Source of the DNA: Candidatus Blastococcus massiliensis AP3 | Lineage (GTDB): Bacteria; Actinomycetota; Actinomycetes; Mycobacteriales; Geodermatophilaceae | DNA length: 55,252 bases | NCBI RefSeq assembly: GCF_000582785.1 | Contig: NZ_HG931174.1 | Location: 640,039-695,290 of the forward strand | Reading direction: 5' to 3' | The notes under the pieces: generated by a model | Told to the model about the DNA's origin: nothing | Databases searched by the model: none | What the model saw: only the letters and a program-made list of their open reading frames with translations | Program-made: the position numbers and the translations under genes | Part shown: positions 7,718 to 15,199 of the stretch, piece by piece | Layout of the letters: every line of letters starts with the position of its first letter | Numbering within the stretch: the stretch's first letter is position 1

Positions 7718-8530
7718 GTGCCCGACGCCCCACCTCCCGAGGTGGCTCTCGACTTCCCGCGGGAGTGGGTGGAGTTCTCCGATCCCGCCGATCCGGAGCA
7801 CGTGGTCCGGGCCGACCTCACCTGGCTCACCTCCGCCTGGACGTGCGTCTTCGGCCGGGGCTGCGCCGGCGTCGTCGAGGGCCGTCCCGACGACGGCTGC
7901 TGCAGCCACGGCGCCTTCTTCACCGACGAGGACGACCTCGCCCGCGTCACCGCCGCCGTGGCCGACCTCGACGCGACCGACTGGCAGCTCGCCGCCACCG
8001 GCCGCGGCGGGTGGACCGAGGAGGACGACGCCGACGACGCCGAGGAGGGTCCCCGGTCGCTCCGCACCCGGGTCGTCGACGGCGCCTGCGTCTTCCTCAA
8101 CCGACCCGGCTTCCCCGGTGGCGGCGGGTGCGCGCTGCACCGGATGGCGCTGCGCACCGGGCTGCACCCCCTGACCACCAAGCCCGACGTCTGCTGGCAG
8201 CTGCCGGTGCGCCGGGAGCAGGAGCACGTGGAGCGGGCCGACGGCACCCGGGTGCTGGTGAGCACCGTGGGCGAGTTCGACCGCCGCGGCTGGGGCCCCG
8301 GCGGGCAGGACCTGCACTGGTGGTGCACCGGCTCCCCCACGGCGCACGTCGCGCCGGAGCCGCTCGTGGAGACCTACGCGGCGGAGCTCACCGCGCTCCT
8401 CGGCGCGCCGGCCTACGAGGAGCTACGCCGGCTGGCCGAGGCGCGGCTCGACCAGGGTCTCGTGGCCCCCCACCCGGCCAGCCCCCGACCGGTGCCCGTC
8501 GAGCTGCTCCGGCACCGCCCCCACGGCTGA
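7718..8530 (+). CDS. Conserved actinobacterial protein with a YkgJ-like cysteine pattern (Rv0495c-like)
   Basis: 270-residue protein. Clustered cysteines ([46 protein letters not shown]) resemble the metal or Fe-S chelating pattern of YkgJ/UPF0153-type proteins, so metal binding is likely; the role is unknown. No signal peptide or membrane segment is seen. GTG 7718 is supported by the leaderless promoter directly before it. The last 108 bp overlap, in antisense, the end of the GlxA-family regulator gene. It is equivalent in position to Rv0495c. Confidence 0.8.
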   Translation: MPDAPPPEVALDFPREWVEFSDPADPEHVVRADLTWLTSAWTCVFGRGCAGVVEGRPDDGCCSHGAFFTDEDDLARVTAAVADLDATDWQLAATGRGGWTEEDDADDAEEGPRSLRTRVVDGACVFLNRPGFPGGGGCALHRMALRTGLHPLTTKPDVCWQLPVRREQEHVERADGTRVLVSTVGEFDRRGWGPGGQDLHWWCTGSPTAHVAPEPLVETYAAELTALLGAPAYEELRRLAEARLDQGLVAPHPASPRPVPVELLRHRPHG

Positions 8531-9514
8531 GCCGGCGGCCGACGTCCTGAACGTCTGGCGGTAGGCCCGCGGCGAGACCCCGCGGCGGCGGCCGAACTGC
8601 TCGCGCAGCCCCGCCGCGGTGCCGAAGCCGACCAGCCGGGCGATCTCCTCGATCGAGGCGTCGGTCTCCTCGAGCAACGCCTCGGCGGCGGAGATCCGCT
8701 GCTGCAGCAGCCAGGCGTGCGGCGTCGTCCCCGTCGTGGCCTTGAACCGGCGGGCGAAGGTGCGCGGGCTCATCAGCGCCCGGCGGGCGAGCACCTCGAC
8801 GCTGATGTCCTGGTCGAGGTGGGCACCGGCCCAGGCGAGGACGGTGCCGAGCAGGTCGTCCTCGCAGCGGGCGACCGGTGCGTCGATGTACTGCGCCTGC
8901 CCGCCGTCGCGGTGCGGCGGCACGACCATCTCGCGGGCCAGGGCGTTCGCCGCCGCGGCACCCCACTCGCGCCGGACCAGGTGCAGCATCGTGTCCACGC
9001 CCGCGGCGGTCCCGGCGCCGGTGAGGATCCGGCCGTTGTCGACGTAGAGCACCATCGGGTCGACGTCGAGGTCCGGGAAGCGCGCGGCGAGTTCCCCGGC
9101 GTAGCGCCAGTGCGTGGCGACCCGCATGCCCTCGAGCAATCCGGCGGCGGCCAGCACGAAGGCGCCGGTGCAGTGGCTGATGATGATCGCGCCGCGGGCG
9201 TGCGCCGCCCGGACGGCGTCGAGCAGCGCTTCGGACGGGACGTCCTCGAACAGCTCCCACGCCGTCAGCAGCACGATGTCGGAGCGGTCCAGCCGCTCAA
9301 ACCCGTGCTCGACGAGGACGCCCATGCCGGTGTCGGTGCGCAGGACGCCCGGCTCCTCGGCGACCACCGCGAAGTCGAACCGGGGCAGCCCCAGGTGCCT
9401 GCGGTCGTAGCCGAACACCTCGTTGCACACCCCGAGGCCGAAGCTGCCCACCAGCCCGTCGGCGACGACGGCGCTGACGACGACGGGGCGCTCGGAGCTG
9501 TCCTGACCGGCCAT
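8423..9514 (-). CDS. GlxA-family AraC-type transcriptional regulator
   Basis: 363-residue regulator. The N-terminal DJ-1/PfpI-like ligand domain (about 10-190) contains the elbow [14 protein letters not shown]. The C-terminal AraC domain has two helix-turn-helix units ([26 protein letters not shown] and [22 protein letters not shown]). Such regulators typically control catabolic genes; the target here is unknown. About 43 residues follow the AraC domain, and this tail is encoded antisense to the end of the neighbouring gene. ATG 9514 is preceded by CAGGAT plus 6 nt, which could be a leaderless -10 or an AGGA ribosome site. Confidence 0.88.
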   Translation of the reverse strand: MAGQDSSERPVVVSAVVADGLVGSFGLGVCNEVFGYDRRHLGLPRFDFAVVAEEPGVLRTDTGMGVLVEHGFERLDRSDIVLLTAWELFEDVPSEALLDAVRAAHARGAIIISHCTGAFVLAAAGLLEGMRVATHWRYAGELAARFPDLDVDPMVLYVDNGRILTGAGTAAGVDTMLHLVRREWGAAAANALAREMVVPPHRDGGQAQYIDAPVARCEDDLLGTVLAWAGAHLDQDISVEVLARRALMSPRTFARRFKATTGTTPHAWLLQQRISAAEALLEETDASIEEIARLVGFGTAAGLREQFGRRRGVSPRAYRQTFRTSAAGSAVGAVPEQLDGHRSGAGRVGGHETLVEPRLGQPA

Positions 9515-9595
9515 GACGGCATCCTGGCAGAAAACCGACGGTAGTGGTCATTCCTGCCACTCGTCCCGGTGATCACCGCCGAGCAGGCTGCTCGC

Positions 9596-9817
9596 ATGTT
9601 GCTGATCACCTGCCCCGTCACGGGCACCCGCGCACTGGTGTCGATCGCCGCCGTCCGGTCGATCGTCAACCACCCCGACTCCATCGCCGTCTCCGCCACG
9701 TGCCCCGCCTGCGGCCAGGAGCACGTGCACCGGACCGGGCGGCGCCTCGAGAGCGCCCGCCGGGCGGCAGCGCTCGAGGTCGCCGTCCGGCGGGCGGAGG
9801 CGCCCACCCCGGCCTAG
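9596..9817 (+). CDS. Small zinc-ribbon-like protein
   Basis: 73-residue protein (MLLITCPVTGTRALVS...) with one C near the start (ITCPVTG) and a CPACG knuckle followed by HVHRTG, consistent with a small zinc-binding fold. Function is unknown. GTG at 9569 in the same frame would add nine residues; neither start has a clear ribosome site. Its TAG stop forms the first three bases of the -10 box of the next gene. Confidence 0.6.
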   Translation: MLLITCPVTGTRALVSIAAVRSIVNHPDSIAVSATCPACGQEHVHRTGRRLESARRAAALEVAVRRAEAPTPA

Positions 9818-9820
9818 CAT
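9815..9820 (+). promoter_or_regulatory. -10 box (TAGCAT) of a leaderless promoter overlapping a stop codon
   Basis: TAGCAT is followed by 7 nt and ATG at 9828. The TAG is also the stop codon of the upstream gene. The same hexamer and 7-nt spacing precede senX3. Confidence 0.55.
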
Positions 9821-9827
9821 CGAACAC

Positions 9828-10022
9828 ATGAGCGAAGACGATGCGAACCAGCCGGCCGCCTCGCCGGAGAAGGACCCCTCCGACTGGGTGACCGGCGACG
9901 AGCCGGCCACCGGCGCCCAGAAGAGATACCTCGAGACGCTCGCCCGCAACTCGGACGAGGACGTGCCCGAGGACCTCACCAAGGCCGAGGCCTCCCAGAA
10001 GATCGACGAGCTGAAGAACTGA
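9828..10022 (+). CDS. DUF3072 domain-containing protein
   Basis: 64-residue acidic protein. The segment GAQKRYLETLARNSDEDV and the following LTKAEASQKIDEL match the DUF3072 pattern, a short helical module of unknown function frequent in actinobacteria. It begins with a leaderless ATG. It is convergent with regX3. Confidence 0.85.
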   Translation: MSEDDANQPAASPEKDPSDWVTGDEPATGAQKRYLETLARNSDEDVPEDLTKAEASQKIDELKN

Positions 10023-10054
10023 CCCAGAACTGAGCCCGAAGGTCGAGCGAGCAG

Positions 10055-10112
10055 TTCGGCCCCCAGCAGGGGCCCGCCGCGAGCCTGCGAGCGGTGGGGG
10101 GCTGGGGGTCCT
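10055..10112. repeat. Dispersed intergenic hairpin repeat, copy 1
   Basis: 58 bp starting TTCGGCCCCC and ending GGGGGTCCT, about 90% identical to 33383-33441. It contains the stem GGCCCC...GGGGCC. It begins right after the regX3 stop codon on the minus strand, exactly as copy 2 begins after the rsiG stop codon. Confidence 0.75.
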
Positions 10113-10115
10113 CTT

Positions 10116-10802
10116 TCAGGCCTCGAGCTTGTAGCCCAGGCCCCGCACCGTCAGCAGGTACCGGGGGTTGGCGGGGTCGGGCTCGAGCTTGGCCCGCAGC
10201 CGCTTGACGTGGACGTCGAGAGTCTTGGTGTCGCCCACGTAGTCCGACCCCCACACCCGGTCGATGAGCTGGGCGCGGGTCAGCACCCGGCCGGCGTTGC
10301 GCAGCAGGAACTCCAGGAGGTCGAACTCCTTGAGCGGCAGCGCCACCGGCTGGCCGTCCAGGGCGACGACGTGCCGCTCGACGTCCATCCGCACCGGTCC
10401 GGCCTCCAGCACCGCCTCCGAGGACCCCGCCTCGCTCGTCTCGCCACGGCGCCGGAGCACCGCCCGGATGCGGGCGACGAGCTCGCGGGCGGAGTACGGC
10501 TTGGTGACGTAGTCGTCGGCGCCCAGTTCCAGGCCGACGACCTTGTCGATCTCGCCGTCCTTGGCGGTCAGCATGATGATCGGCACGCCGCTGCGGGCAC
10601 GGAGCTGCCGGCAGACCTCGGTGCCCGACAGCCCGGGCAGCATGAGGTCGAGCAGCACGATGTCCGCTCCCCCGCGGTCGAACTCGGCGAGCGCGTCGGG
10701 CCCGGTGGCCGCCACGACGGCTTCAAAGCCCTCGCGGCGGAGCATGTAGGAGAGCGCATCGGAGAAGGACTCCTCGTCCTCCACCACCAGCACGCGGGTC
10801 AT
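10116..10802 (-). CDS. regX3: Two-component response regulator RegX3 (PhoP-like, OmpR family)
   Basis: 228-residue regulator. The receiver domain has acidic pocket E8/D9, phosphoacceptor D52 (VLLDLMLPG), T79 and K101 (TKPYSA). The OmpR-type winged helix includes KEFDLLEFLLRNAGRVLTRA and TVRGLGYKLEA. It is the partner of SenX3 in the phosphate-starvation response of mycobacteria and corresponds to PhoP of Streptomyces. The ATG overlaps the senX3 TGA (ATGA). The expected targets include its own region and the pst operon, both of which carry GTTCAYC direct repeats here. Confidence 0.93.
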   Translation of the reverse strand: MTRVLVVEDEESFSDALSYMLRREGFEAVVAATGPDALAEFDRGGADIVLLDLMLPGLSGTEVCRQLRARSGVPIIMLTAKDGEIDKVVGLELGADDYVTKPYSARELVARIRAVLRRRGETSEAGSSEAVLEAGPVRMDVERHVVALDGQPVALPLKEFDLLEFLLRNAGRVLTRAQLIDRVWGSDYVGDTKTLDVHVKRLRAKLEPDPANPRYLLTVRGLGYKLEA

Positions 10803-12004
10803 GCGGTCCCCTTCCCGGGGTCGGCGGCGACGGCGTCGCCGGAAGACGGTGCGTCGGGCGCGGGAGCGTCGGCGACCAGGGGGATGCGCAGCGTGAACGT
10901 CGAGCCCACCCCCTCCTCGCTCCACACCGTCACCGCGCCGCCGTGGTTGCTGGCGACGTGCTTGACGATGGCCAGGCCCAGCCCGGTGCCGCCGGTGCTG
11001 CTGGCCCGGGACTGGTCGACGCGGTAGAAGCGCTCGAACACCCGCTGCCGGTCCTGGCGCGGGATGCCGATGCCGCTGTCGGTGACGGTGATCTCCGCGA
11101 ACCCGGAGCGGGCGCGGGCGGCCACGGCGATGCGTGACTCCCCGCTGCTGTAAGCGACGGCGTTGGCCAGCAGATTGGTGACCGCGGTGGCCAGCTGGCT
11201 CTCCACGCCGCGCACCACGAGGCCCGGCTGTCCGCCGACGGCGATGTCCAGGTTCTTGGCGCGGGCGGCCGTGCGGGTGCGGTCGACCGCCTCCGCCAGC
11301 ACGCCGTCCACGGCCACGGGGACGAGCTCGGGGAGCGGCTCGCCACCCTGCAGGCGGGAGAGGTCGATGAGTTCCCGGACCAGGTGGGCGAGCCGGTCGG
11401 CCTCGTGCGCGATGCGGGCCGCGAACCGCTGCACCGCCTCCGGGTCGTCGGCCGCGCCCTCGATCGCCTCGGCCAGCAGGGCGAGCGCGCCCACCGGCGT
11501 CTTCAGCTCGTGCCCGACGTTCGCGACGAAGTCGCGGCGCACCGCCTCGGTGCGGCGGGCCTCGGTGATGTCCTGCAGGACCAGCCCCACCGGTCCCGGC
11601 GGCGGCGCCGTGCCGCTGTCCAGCCGCACCCCGTGCACGCTCATCATCCGGGGTCCCGCGCCGACCAGGCTGCCGGGCAGCCGCACCTCGGTGCGGCGCG
11701 GCGTCCCGGAGCGGACGGCGTGCGCCACGTCGAGCAGTTCGGGCACGAGCAGCCGCGTGCCGCGGACGATGCCGAGCGCGCGGGCGGCCGGGTTGGCCAG
11801 CAGGACGGCGTCGTCGACGTCGACGAGGACCACGGCCGGGTCCATCTGGTCCACCAGCCGGCGGGCCATCGCCGCCTCCGGCAGGGCGCGCACCTGCGGG
11901 TCGGGGCGGGGGCCGCCGAAGTCGCGACGGGTCCCGAGCACGACCGTGACGGCCACGGCCCCACCCAGGACGAGGCCCACCACGAGGGCGACCAGCGGAC
12001 TCAC
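10799..12004 (-). CDS. senX3: Sensor histidine kinase SenX3 (PhoR-like)
   Basis: 401-residue membrane kinase. An N-terminal hydrophobic segment (LVALVVGLVLGGAVAVTVVL) is followed by a PAS-like domain. The HisKA box is NVGHELKTPVGAL and the ATPase boxes are NLLANAVAYS, DSGIGIP and GTGLGLAIVKH. It senses phosphate status together with PhoU and Pst and phosphorylates RegX3. GTG 12004 is chosen because it matches the length of known SenX3 and is preceded by TAGCAT plus 7 nt (leaderless). An in-frame ATG at 12082 would add 26 residues and overlap the PHO box region. Confidence 0.92.
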   Translation of the reverse strand: MSPLVALVVGLVLGGAVAVTVVLGTRRDFGGPRPDPQVRALPEAAMARRLVDQMDPAVVLVDVDDAVLLANPAARALGIVRGTRLLVPELLDVAHAVRSGTPRRTEVRLPGSLVGAGPRMMSVHGVRLDSGTAPPPGPVGLVLQDITEARRTEAVRRDFVANVGHELKTPVGALALLAEAIEGAADDPEAVQRFAARIAHEADRLAHLVRELIDLSRLQGGEPLPELVPVAVDGVLAEAVDRTRTAARAKNLDIAVGGQPGLVVRGVESQLATAVTNLLANAVAYSSGESRIAVAARARSGFAEITVTDSGIGIPRQDRQRVFERFYRVDQSRASSTGGTGLGLAIVKHVASNHGGAVTVWSEEGVGSTFTLRIPLVADAPAPDAPSSGDAVAADPGKGTA

Positions 12005-12011
12005 GGTTCCG

Positions 12012-12017
12012 ATGCTA
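12012..12017 (-). promoter_or_regulatory. -10 box (TAGCAT) of the leaderless senX3 promoter
   Basis: On the minus strand TAGCAT is followed by 7 nt and the GTG at 12004. It is identical in hexamer and spacing to the promoter of the DUF3072 gene. Confidence 0.55.
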
Positions 12018-12076
12018 GGTGCGGGGACGGGGCCGACCGGCCCGAACACCTGATCGGGGACCCCCGACGAGGGAGT

Positions 12077-12109
12077 GTTCATGCTCGTGTGGGTCCGCGT
12101 TCACCTGCG
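12077..12109 (+). promoter_or_regulatory. PHO box (GTTCAYC direct repeats) upstream of phoU
   Basis: Three 11-nt units: GTTCATGCTCG (12077), a degenerate unit (12088) and GTTCACCTGCG (12099). The last unit ends 27 nt before TAGGGT at 12137-12142. The GTTCACC unit matches the PhoP PHO-box of Streptomyces. The site lies between the divergent senX3 and phoU genes and could serve both. Confidence 0.7.
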
Positions 12110-12136
12110 CGCGACCGGAGACCCGCGGAACGGGCC

Positions 12137-12142
12137 TAGGGT
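12137..12142 (+). promoter_or_regulatory. -10 box (TAGGGT) for phoU
   Basis: TANNNT hexamer 27 nt downstream of the PHO box, the same distance as at pstS. A start near 12149 leaves a leader of about 40 nt with AGGAGG before GTG 12190. Confidence 0.5.
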
Positions 12143-12189
12143 CGGTTCCGACCGGCGGCGGCGAGGTGCCGCCCCTCCAGGAGGACGAC

Positions 12190-12852
12190 GTGCGCGACAG
12201 CTACCACGAGGAACTCGACGACATCCGCAACTGCCTGGTCGAGATGGCCAACACCGTGGGCTCGCAGATCAGCACTGCCACGACCGCGCTGCTCGACGCC
12301 GACGTGGCGCTGGCCGACCTGGTCATCGCCGGTGACGAGCAGATCGACGCCACCCGCGAGAGCATCGACCAGCGCTGCTTCACGCTGCTCGCGCGGCAGC
12401 AGCCGGTGGCGACCGACCTGCGCACGATCGTCGTCTCCACCCGCATCGCCAGCGACCTCGAGCGCATGGGCGACCTCGCCGAGCACATCGCGAAGGTGGC
12501 GCGGATGCGCTTCCCGGACCACGCCGTGCCGCAGGAGGTCCGCCCGGCGTTCCTCGAGGCGGGCCACGTCGCGGAGATGCTGGTCGCCAAGGCCGGCACC
12601 GTGATCGCCACCCGGAACGTCGAGAAGGCCCGCGAGCTCGAGACCGACGACGACGCCATGGACCGGATCCACCGCGGCCTGTTCCGCGAGCTGCTCGCGG
12701 ACAGCTGGCCGCACGGCGTCGAGACGGCGATCGACGTGACCCTGCTCGGCCGCTACTACGAGCGGTTCGCCGACCACGCCGTCAGCGTCGCTCGCCGCGT
12801 CGTCTACCTGGTCACGGGCGAGCGGCACGCTCCCGAGACCACCCAGCCCTGA
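12190..12852 (+). CDS. phoU: Phosphate transport/signalling regulator PhoU
   Basis: 220-residue all-helical protein built of two PhoU repeats. Each repeat carries the metal-binding type motif: RIASDLERMGDLAEHIA in the first and GRYYERFADHAVSVARR in the second. PhoU connects the Pst transporter with the SenX3/PhoR kinase and represses the response when phosphate is plentiful. GTG 12190 follows AGGAGG at 5-6 nt. It is divergent from senX3-regX3, as in Streptomyces phoU/phoRP, and far from pstSCAB, which has no phoU of its own in this window. Confidence 0.94.
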   Translation: MRDSYHEELDDIRNCLVEMANTVGSQISTATTALLDADVALADLVIAGDEQIDATRESIDQRCFTLLARQQPVATDLRTIVVSTRIASDLERMGDLAEHIAKVARMRFPDHAVPQEVRPAFLEAGHVAEMLVAKAGTVIATRNVEKARELETDDDAMDRIHRGLFRELLADSWPHGVETAIDVTLLGRYYERFADHAVSVARRVVYLVTGERHAPETTQP

Positions 12853-12863
12853 GCGATGACATG

Positions 12864-12880
12864 GCGGTCCTCCGGACCGC
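12864..12880. terminator. Hairpin after phoU
   Basis: Perfect 7-bp stem GCGGTCC-TCC-GGACCGC, 12 nt after the phoU stop and between convergent phoU and gpmA. No U-tract is present. A second inverted repeat, AAGCACT (12985) and AGTGCTT (13010), spans the gpmA stop codon. Confidence 0.45.
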
Positions 12881-13007
12881 ACCGCGGCCAGGACCCGTAC
12901 CCCTGCTGCGCTGAGCCCATCCCGCAGCCTCCTCGGGGGACGCTCCGCATCCCCGCTCGTCGGCGCGCCTCGCGGGGCGGCTCCAAGCACTTCCTCGGGG
13001 ACCCTCG

Positions 13008-13763
13008 TCAGTGCTTGCCCTGGTTCTTGACGGCCTCGATGGCGGCGGCAGCAGCGGCCGGGTCGAGGTACTCGCCGCCGGGCTTCACCGGTCGCAGGTC
13101 GTCGTCCAGGTCGTAGCGCAGCGGCACGCCGGTCGGGATGTTGAGGCCGACGACCTCGTCGTCGCCCATGCCGTCGAGGTGCTTCACGAGCGCCCGCAGG
13201 CTGTTGCCGTGCGCGGCGACGAGCACCGTCCGGCCCTCCCGCAGGTCCGGGACGATCGCGTCGTACCAGTACGGCAGCATCCGGACCACGACGTCCTCGA
13301 GGCACTCGGTGGCGGGCCGGGCCTCCGGCGGCAGGAACGAGTAGCGGGCGTCGCCGTCCTGGCTGTACTCGTCACCGGGGTCGATCGGCGGCGGCGGGGT
13401 GTCGTAGGACCGGCGCCAGGTCATGAACTGCTCCTCGCCGTACTCCGCGAGGGTGGCAGCCTTGTCCTTGCCCTGCAGGGCGCCGTAGTGCCGCTCGTTG
13501 AGCCGCCAGGAGCGCTTCACGGGGATCCACTGCCGGTCGGCCTCGTGCAGGGCCAGCTCGGCGGTCATGATCGCCCGGCGGAGCAGGGAGGTGTGCGCGA
13601 CGTCGGGCAGCAGCCCCTGCTCGGCCAGCAGCTGGCCACCGCGGGCGGCCTCGACGCGCCCCTTGTCCGTCAGGGGCACGTCGACCCAGCCGGTGAACAG
13701 GTTGGCCTTGTTCCACTCGCTCTCGCCGTGGCGGAGCAGCACGAGGGTTCCCGTAGAAGTCAC
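13008..13763 (-). CDS. gpmA: 2,3-bisphosphoglycerate-dependent phosphoglycerate mutase
   Basis: 251-residue glycolytic enzyme interconverting 3- and 2-phosphoglycerate. The phosphohistidine motif is [18 protein letters not shown] with H12. The second catalytic histidine is in [17 protein letters not shown], and the conserved [13 protein letters not shown] segment is present. Full length for the family. It is equivalent to Rv0489 (gpm1), adjacent to the senX3-regX3 locus. GTG 13763 is preceded by CAGGAT plus 6 nt, which could be a leaderless -10 box or an AGGA ribosome site. Confidence 0.95.
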   Translation of the reverse strand: MTSTGTLVLLRHGESEWNKANLFTGWVDVPLTDKGRVEAARGGQLLAEQGLLPDVAHTSLLRRAIMTAELALHEADRQWIPVKRSWRLNERHYGALQGKDKAATLAEYGEEQFMTWRRSYDTPPPPIDPGDEYSQDGDARYSFLPPEARPATECLEDVVVRMLPYWYDAIVPDLREGRTVLVAAHGNSLRALVKHLDGMGDDEVVGLNIPTGVPLRYDLDDDLRPVKPGGEYLDPAAAAAAIEAVKNQGKH

Positions 13764-13809
13764 CCGCTCATCCTGCCCGAACGCCCCGCGGCCGCAGCGC
13801 GAGCCCGGT

Positions 13810-15096
13810 TCACGCGACGCTCCGGCGGTCGTCCACCCCGTCGCCGTGCTCCCCCTGTGCGGCGCGCACGGCCGCCGCGACGAGCTCACCCGCGGCGCGC
13901 AGCTGTGCCTCGTTGTGCGTCGCCATGACGGTCAGCCGGAGCACCCCCCGTCCGCGCGGGACCGCCGGGTAGGCGACGGCGTTGGTGTAGACGCCGTTGT
14001 CGAAGGCCGTCCGCCAGGCCGCACCGGTGGCCTCGTCGGAGCCGGTCGGAACGGCGACCACCGCACCTCGGCCCTCGATCGGCCGGGCGCCGGCGTCGGT
14101 GAGCACGCGGCGCAGCAACGCGCAGTTGTCCTGCAGGCGGGAGATCCGCTCCGGCTCGGCCCGCATGATCCGCACAGCGGTGAGAGCGGCGGCGACCGAG
14201 GCCGGGTCGTTGGCGGCGCTGAAGACGTAGGGCATCGCCGCGGCCCGGATGCCGTCGGCGGCGGCGCGGGTGGTCATGATCGCGCCGCCCACGCTGGCCA
14301 GCGACTTGCTGAGCGCGATCGTCACCGCATCCACGTCGTCCAGGACGCCGAGCTCCTCGCCGGCACCCCGCCCGCCGTCGCCCAGCACCCCGAGCCCGTG
14401 GGCCTCGTCCACCACCAGCCGGGCGCCGTGGCGCGCGCAGAGGTCGGTGATCTCCCGGAGCGGCGCGAGCTCGCCGGTCATCGAGTAGACGCCGTCCACG
14501 ACGACCACCGCACCGGCCCGCGGGTCCAGCTGCTGCAACCGCGAGGCGAGTGACTCCAGGTCGTTGTGCGACCAGCGGACCACCTGGCCGCGGCTGGCCG
14601 CGGCCGCGGCGTGCAGGCTCGCGTGCACGTGCGCGTCGACGAGCAGCACGTCGTCGGGGGTGCAGATCGTCGACAGCAGCGCGACGTTGGCGTTGACCCC
14701 CGACGAGGTCAGGACCGCGGCCTCGGTGCCGTACAGGTCGGCGAGCTCCTCCTCCAGCTGCAGGTGCAGCCGGGTGGTGCCGTTGAGCACGCGGCTGCCC
14801 GAGGCGCTGGTGCCGTACCGGCGCAGAGCCTCGGTCGCCGACTCGACCACGCGCCGGTCGCCGGCGAGGCCGAGGTAGTTGCCCGTGCCCAGGTTGACGC
14901 GGTCCCGGCCGTCGGCGTACCGGGTCACCGGTAGCGGCGCACCCCCGGTGGGCACGGCGGCCGACGCCGAGCCGGGGTGCCGCGGATCGCGGAGCAGTGC
15001 GGCGAGCGGGTTCTCGTGCAACGGCGCGAACGGGTCGCGACGGCCGCGCAGTGCGGCGGGCAGGTCAGAGCGGGCGGCGACGAGGCCGTCGGTCAC
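13810..15096 (-). CDS. Alpha-oxoamine synthase family PLP enzyme (BioF/KBL/SPT-like)
   Basis: 428-residue fold-type I PLP enzyme condensing an amino acid with an acyl-CoA or acyl-ACP. The Schiff-base Lys is K264 in [11 protein letters not shown], and D230 and H233 are in [24 protein letters not shown] and [11 protein letters not shown] are typical of the family. An N-terminal extension of about 60 residues and the lack of bio genes nearby argue against a simple biotin role. Related branches make 2-amino-3-ketobutyrate, sphingoid bases or signalling aminoketones, so the substrate is open. GTG 15096 has GGGGAGA at 8 nt. Confidence 0.82.
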   Translation of the reverse strand: MTDGLVAARSDLPAALRGRRDPFAPLHENPLAALLRDPRHPGSASAAVPTGGAPLPVTRYADGRDRVNLGTGNYLGLAGDRRVVESATEALRRYGTSASGSRVLNGTTRLHLQLEEELADLYGTEAAVLTSSGVNANVALLSTICTPDDVLLVDAHVHASLHAAAAASRGQVVRWSHNDLESLASRLQQLDPRAGAVVVVDGVYSMTGELAPLREITDLCARHGARLVVDEAHGLGVLGDGGRGAGEELGVLDDVDAVTIALSKSLASVGGAIMTTRAAADGIRAAAMPYVFSAANDPASVAAALTAVRIMRAEPERISRLQDNCALLRRVLTDAGARPIEGRGAVVAVPTGSDEATGAAWRTAFDNGVYTNAVAYPAVPRGRGVLRLTVMATHNEAQLRAAGELVAAAVRAAQGEHGDGVDDRRSVA

Positions 15097-15199
15097 AGGT
15101 GGTTCTCCCCCGGTACGTCCGCGCGGCGCTCCCCTGGCCCGCACGCGACCCGGTCAGCCTCGGTATCCGGTCACTCAGCGTCAACATCGTGGGCCGACG

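Noticed and set aside
15097-15199. TTGACG-type -35 with GGATACC before the alpha-oxoamine synthase gene
   Set aside because: No TANNNT hexamer at 16-19 nt from the TTGACG; the match is too weak to call a promoter.
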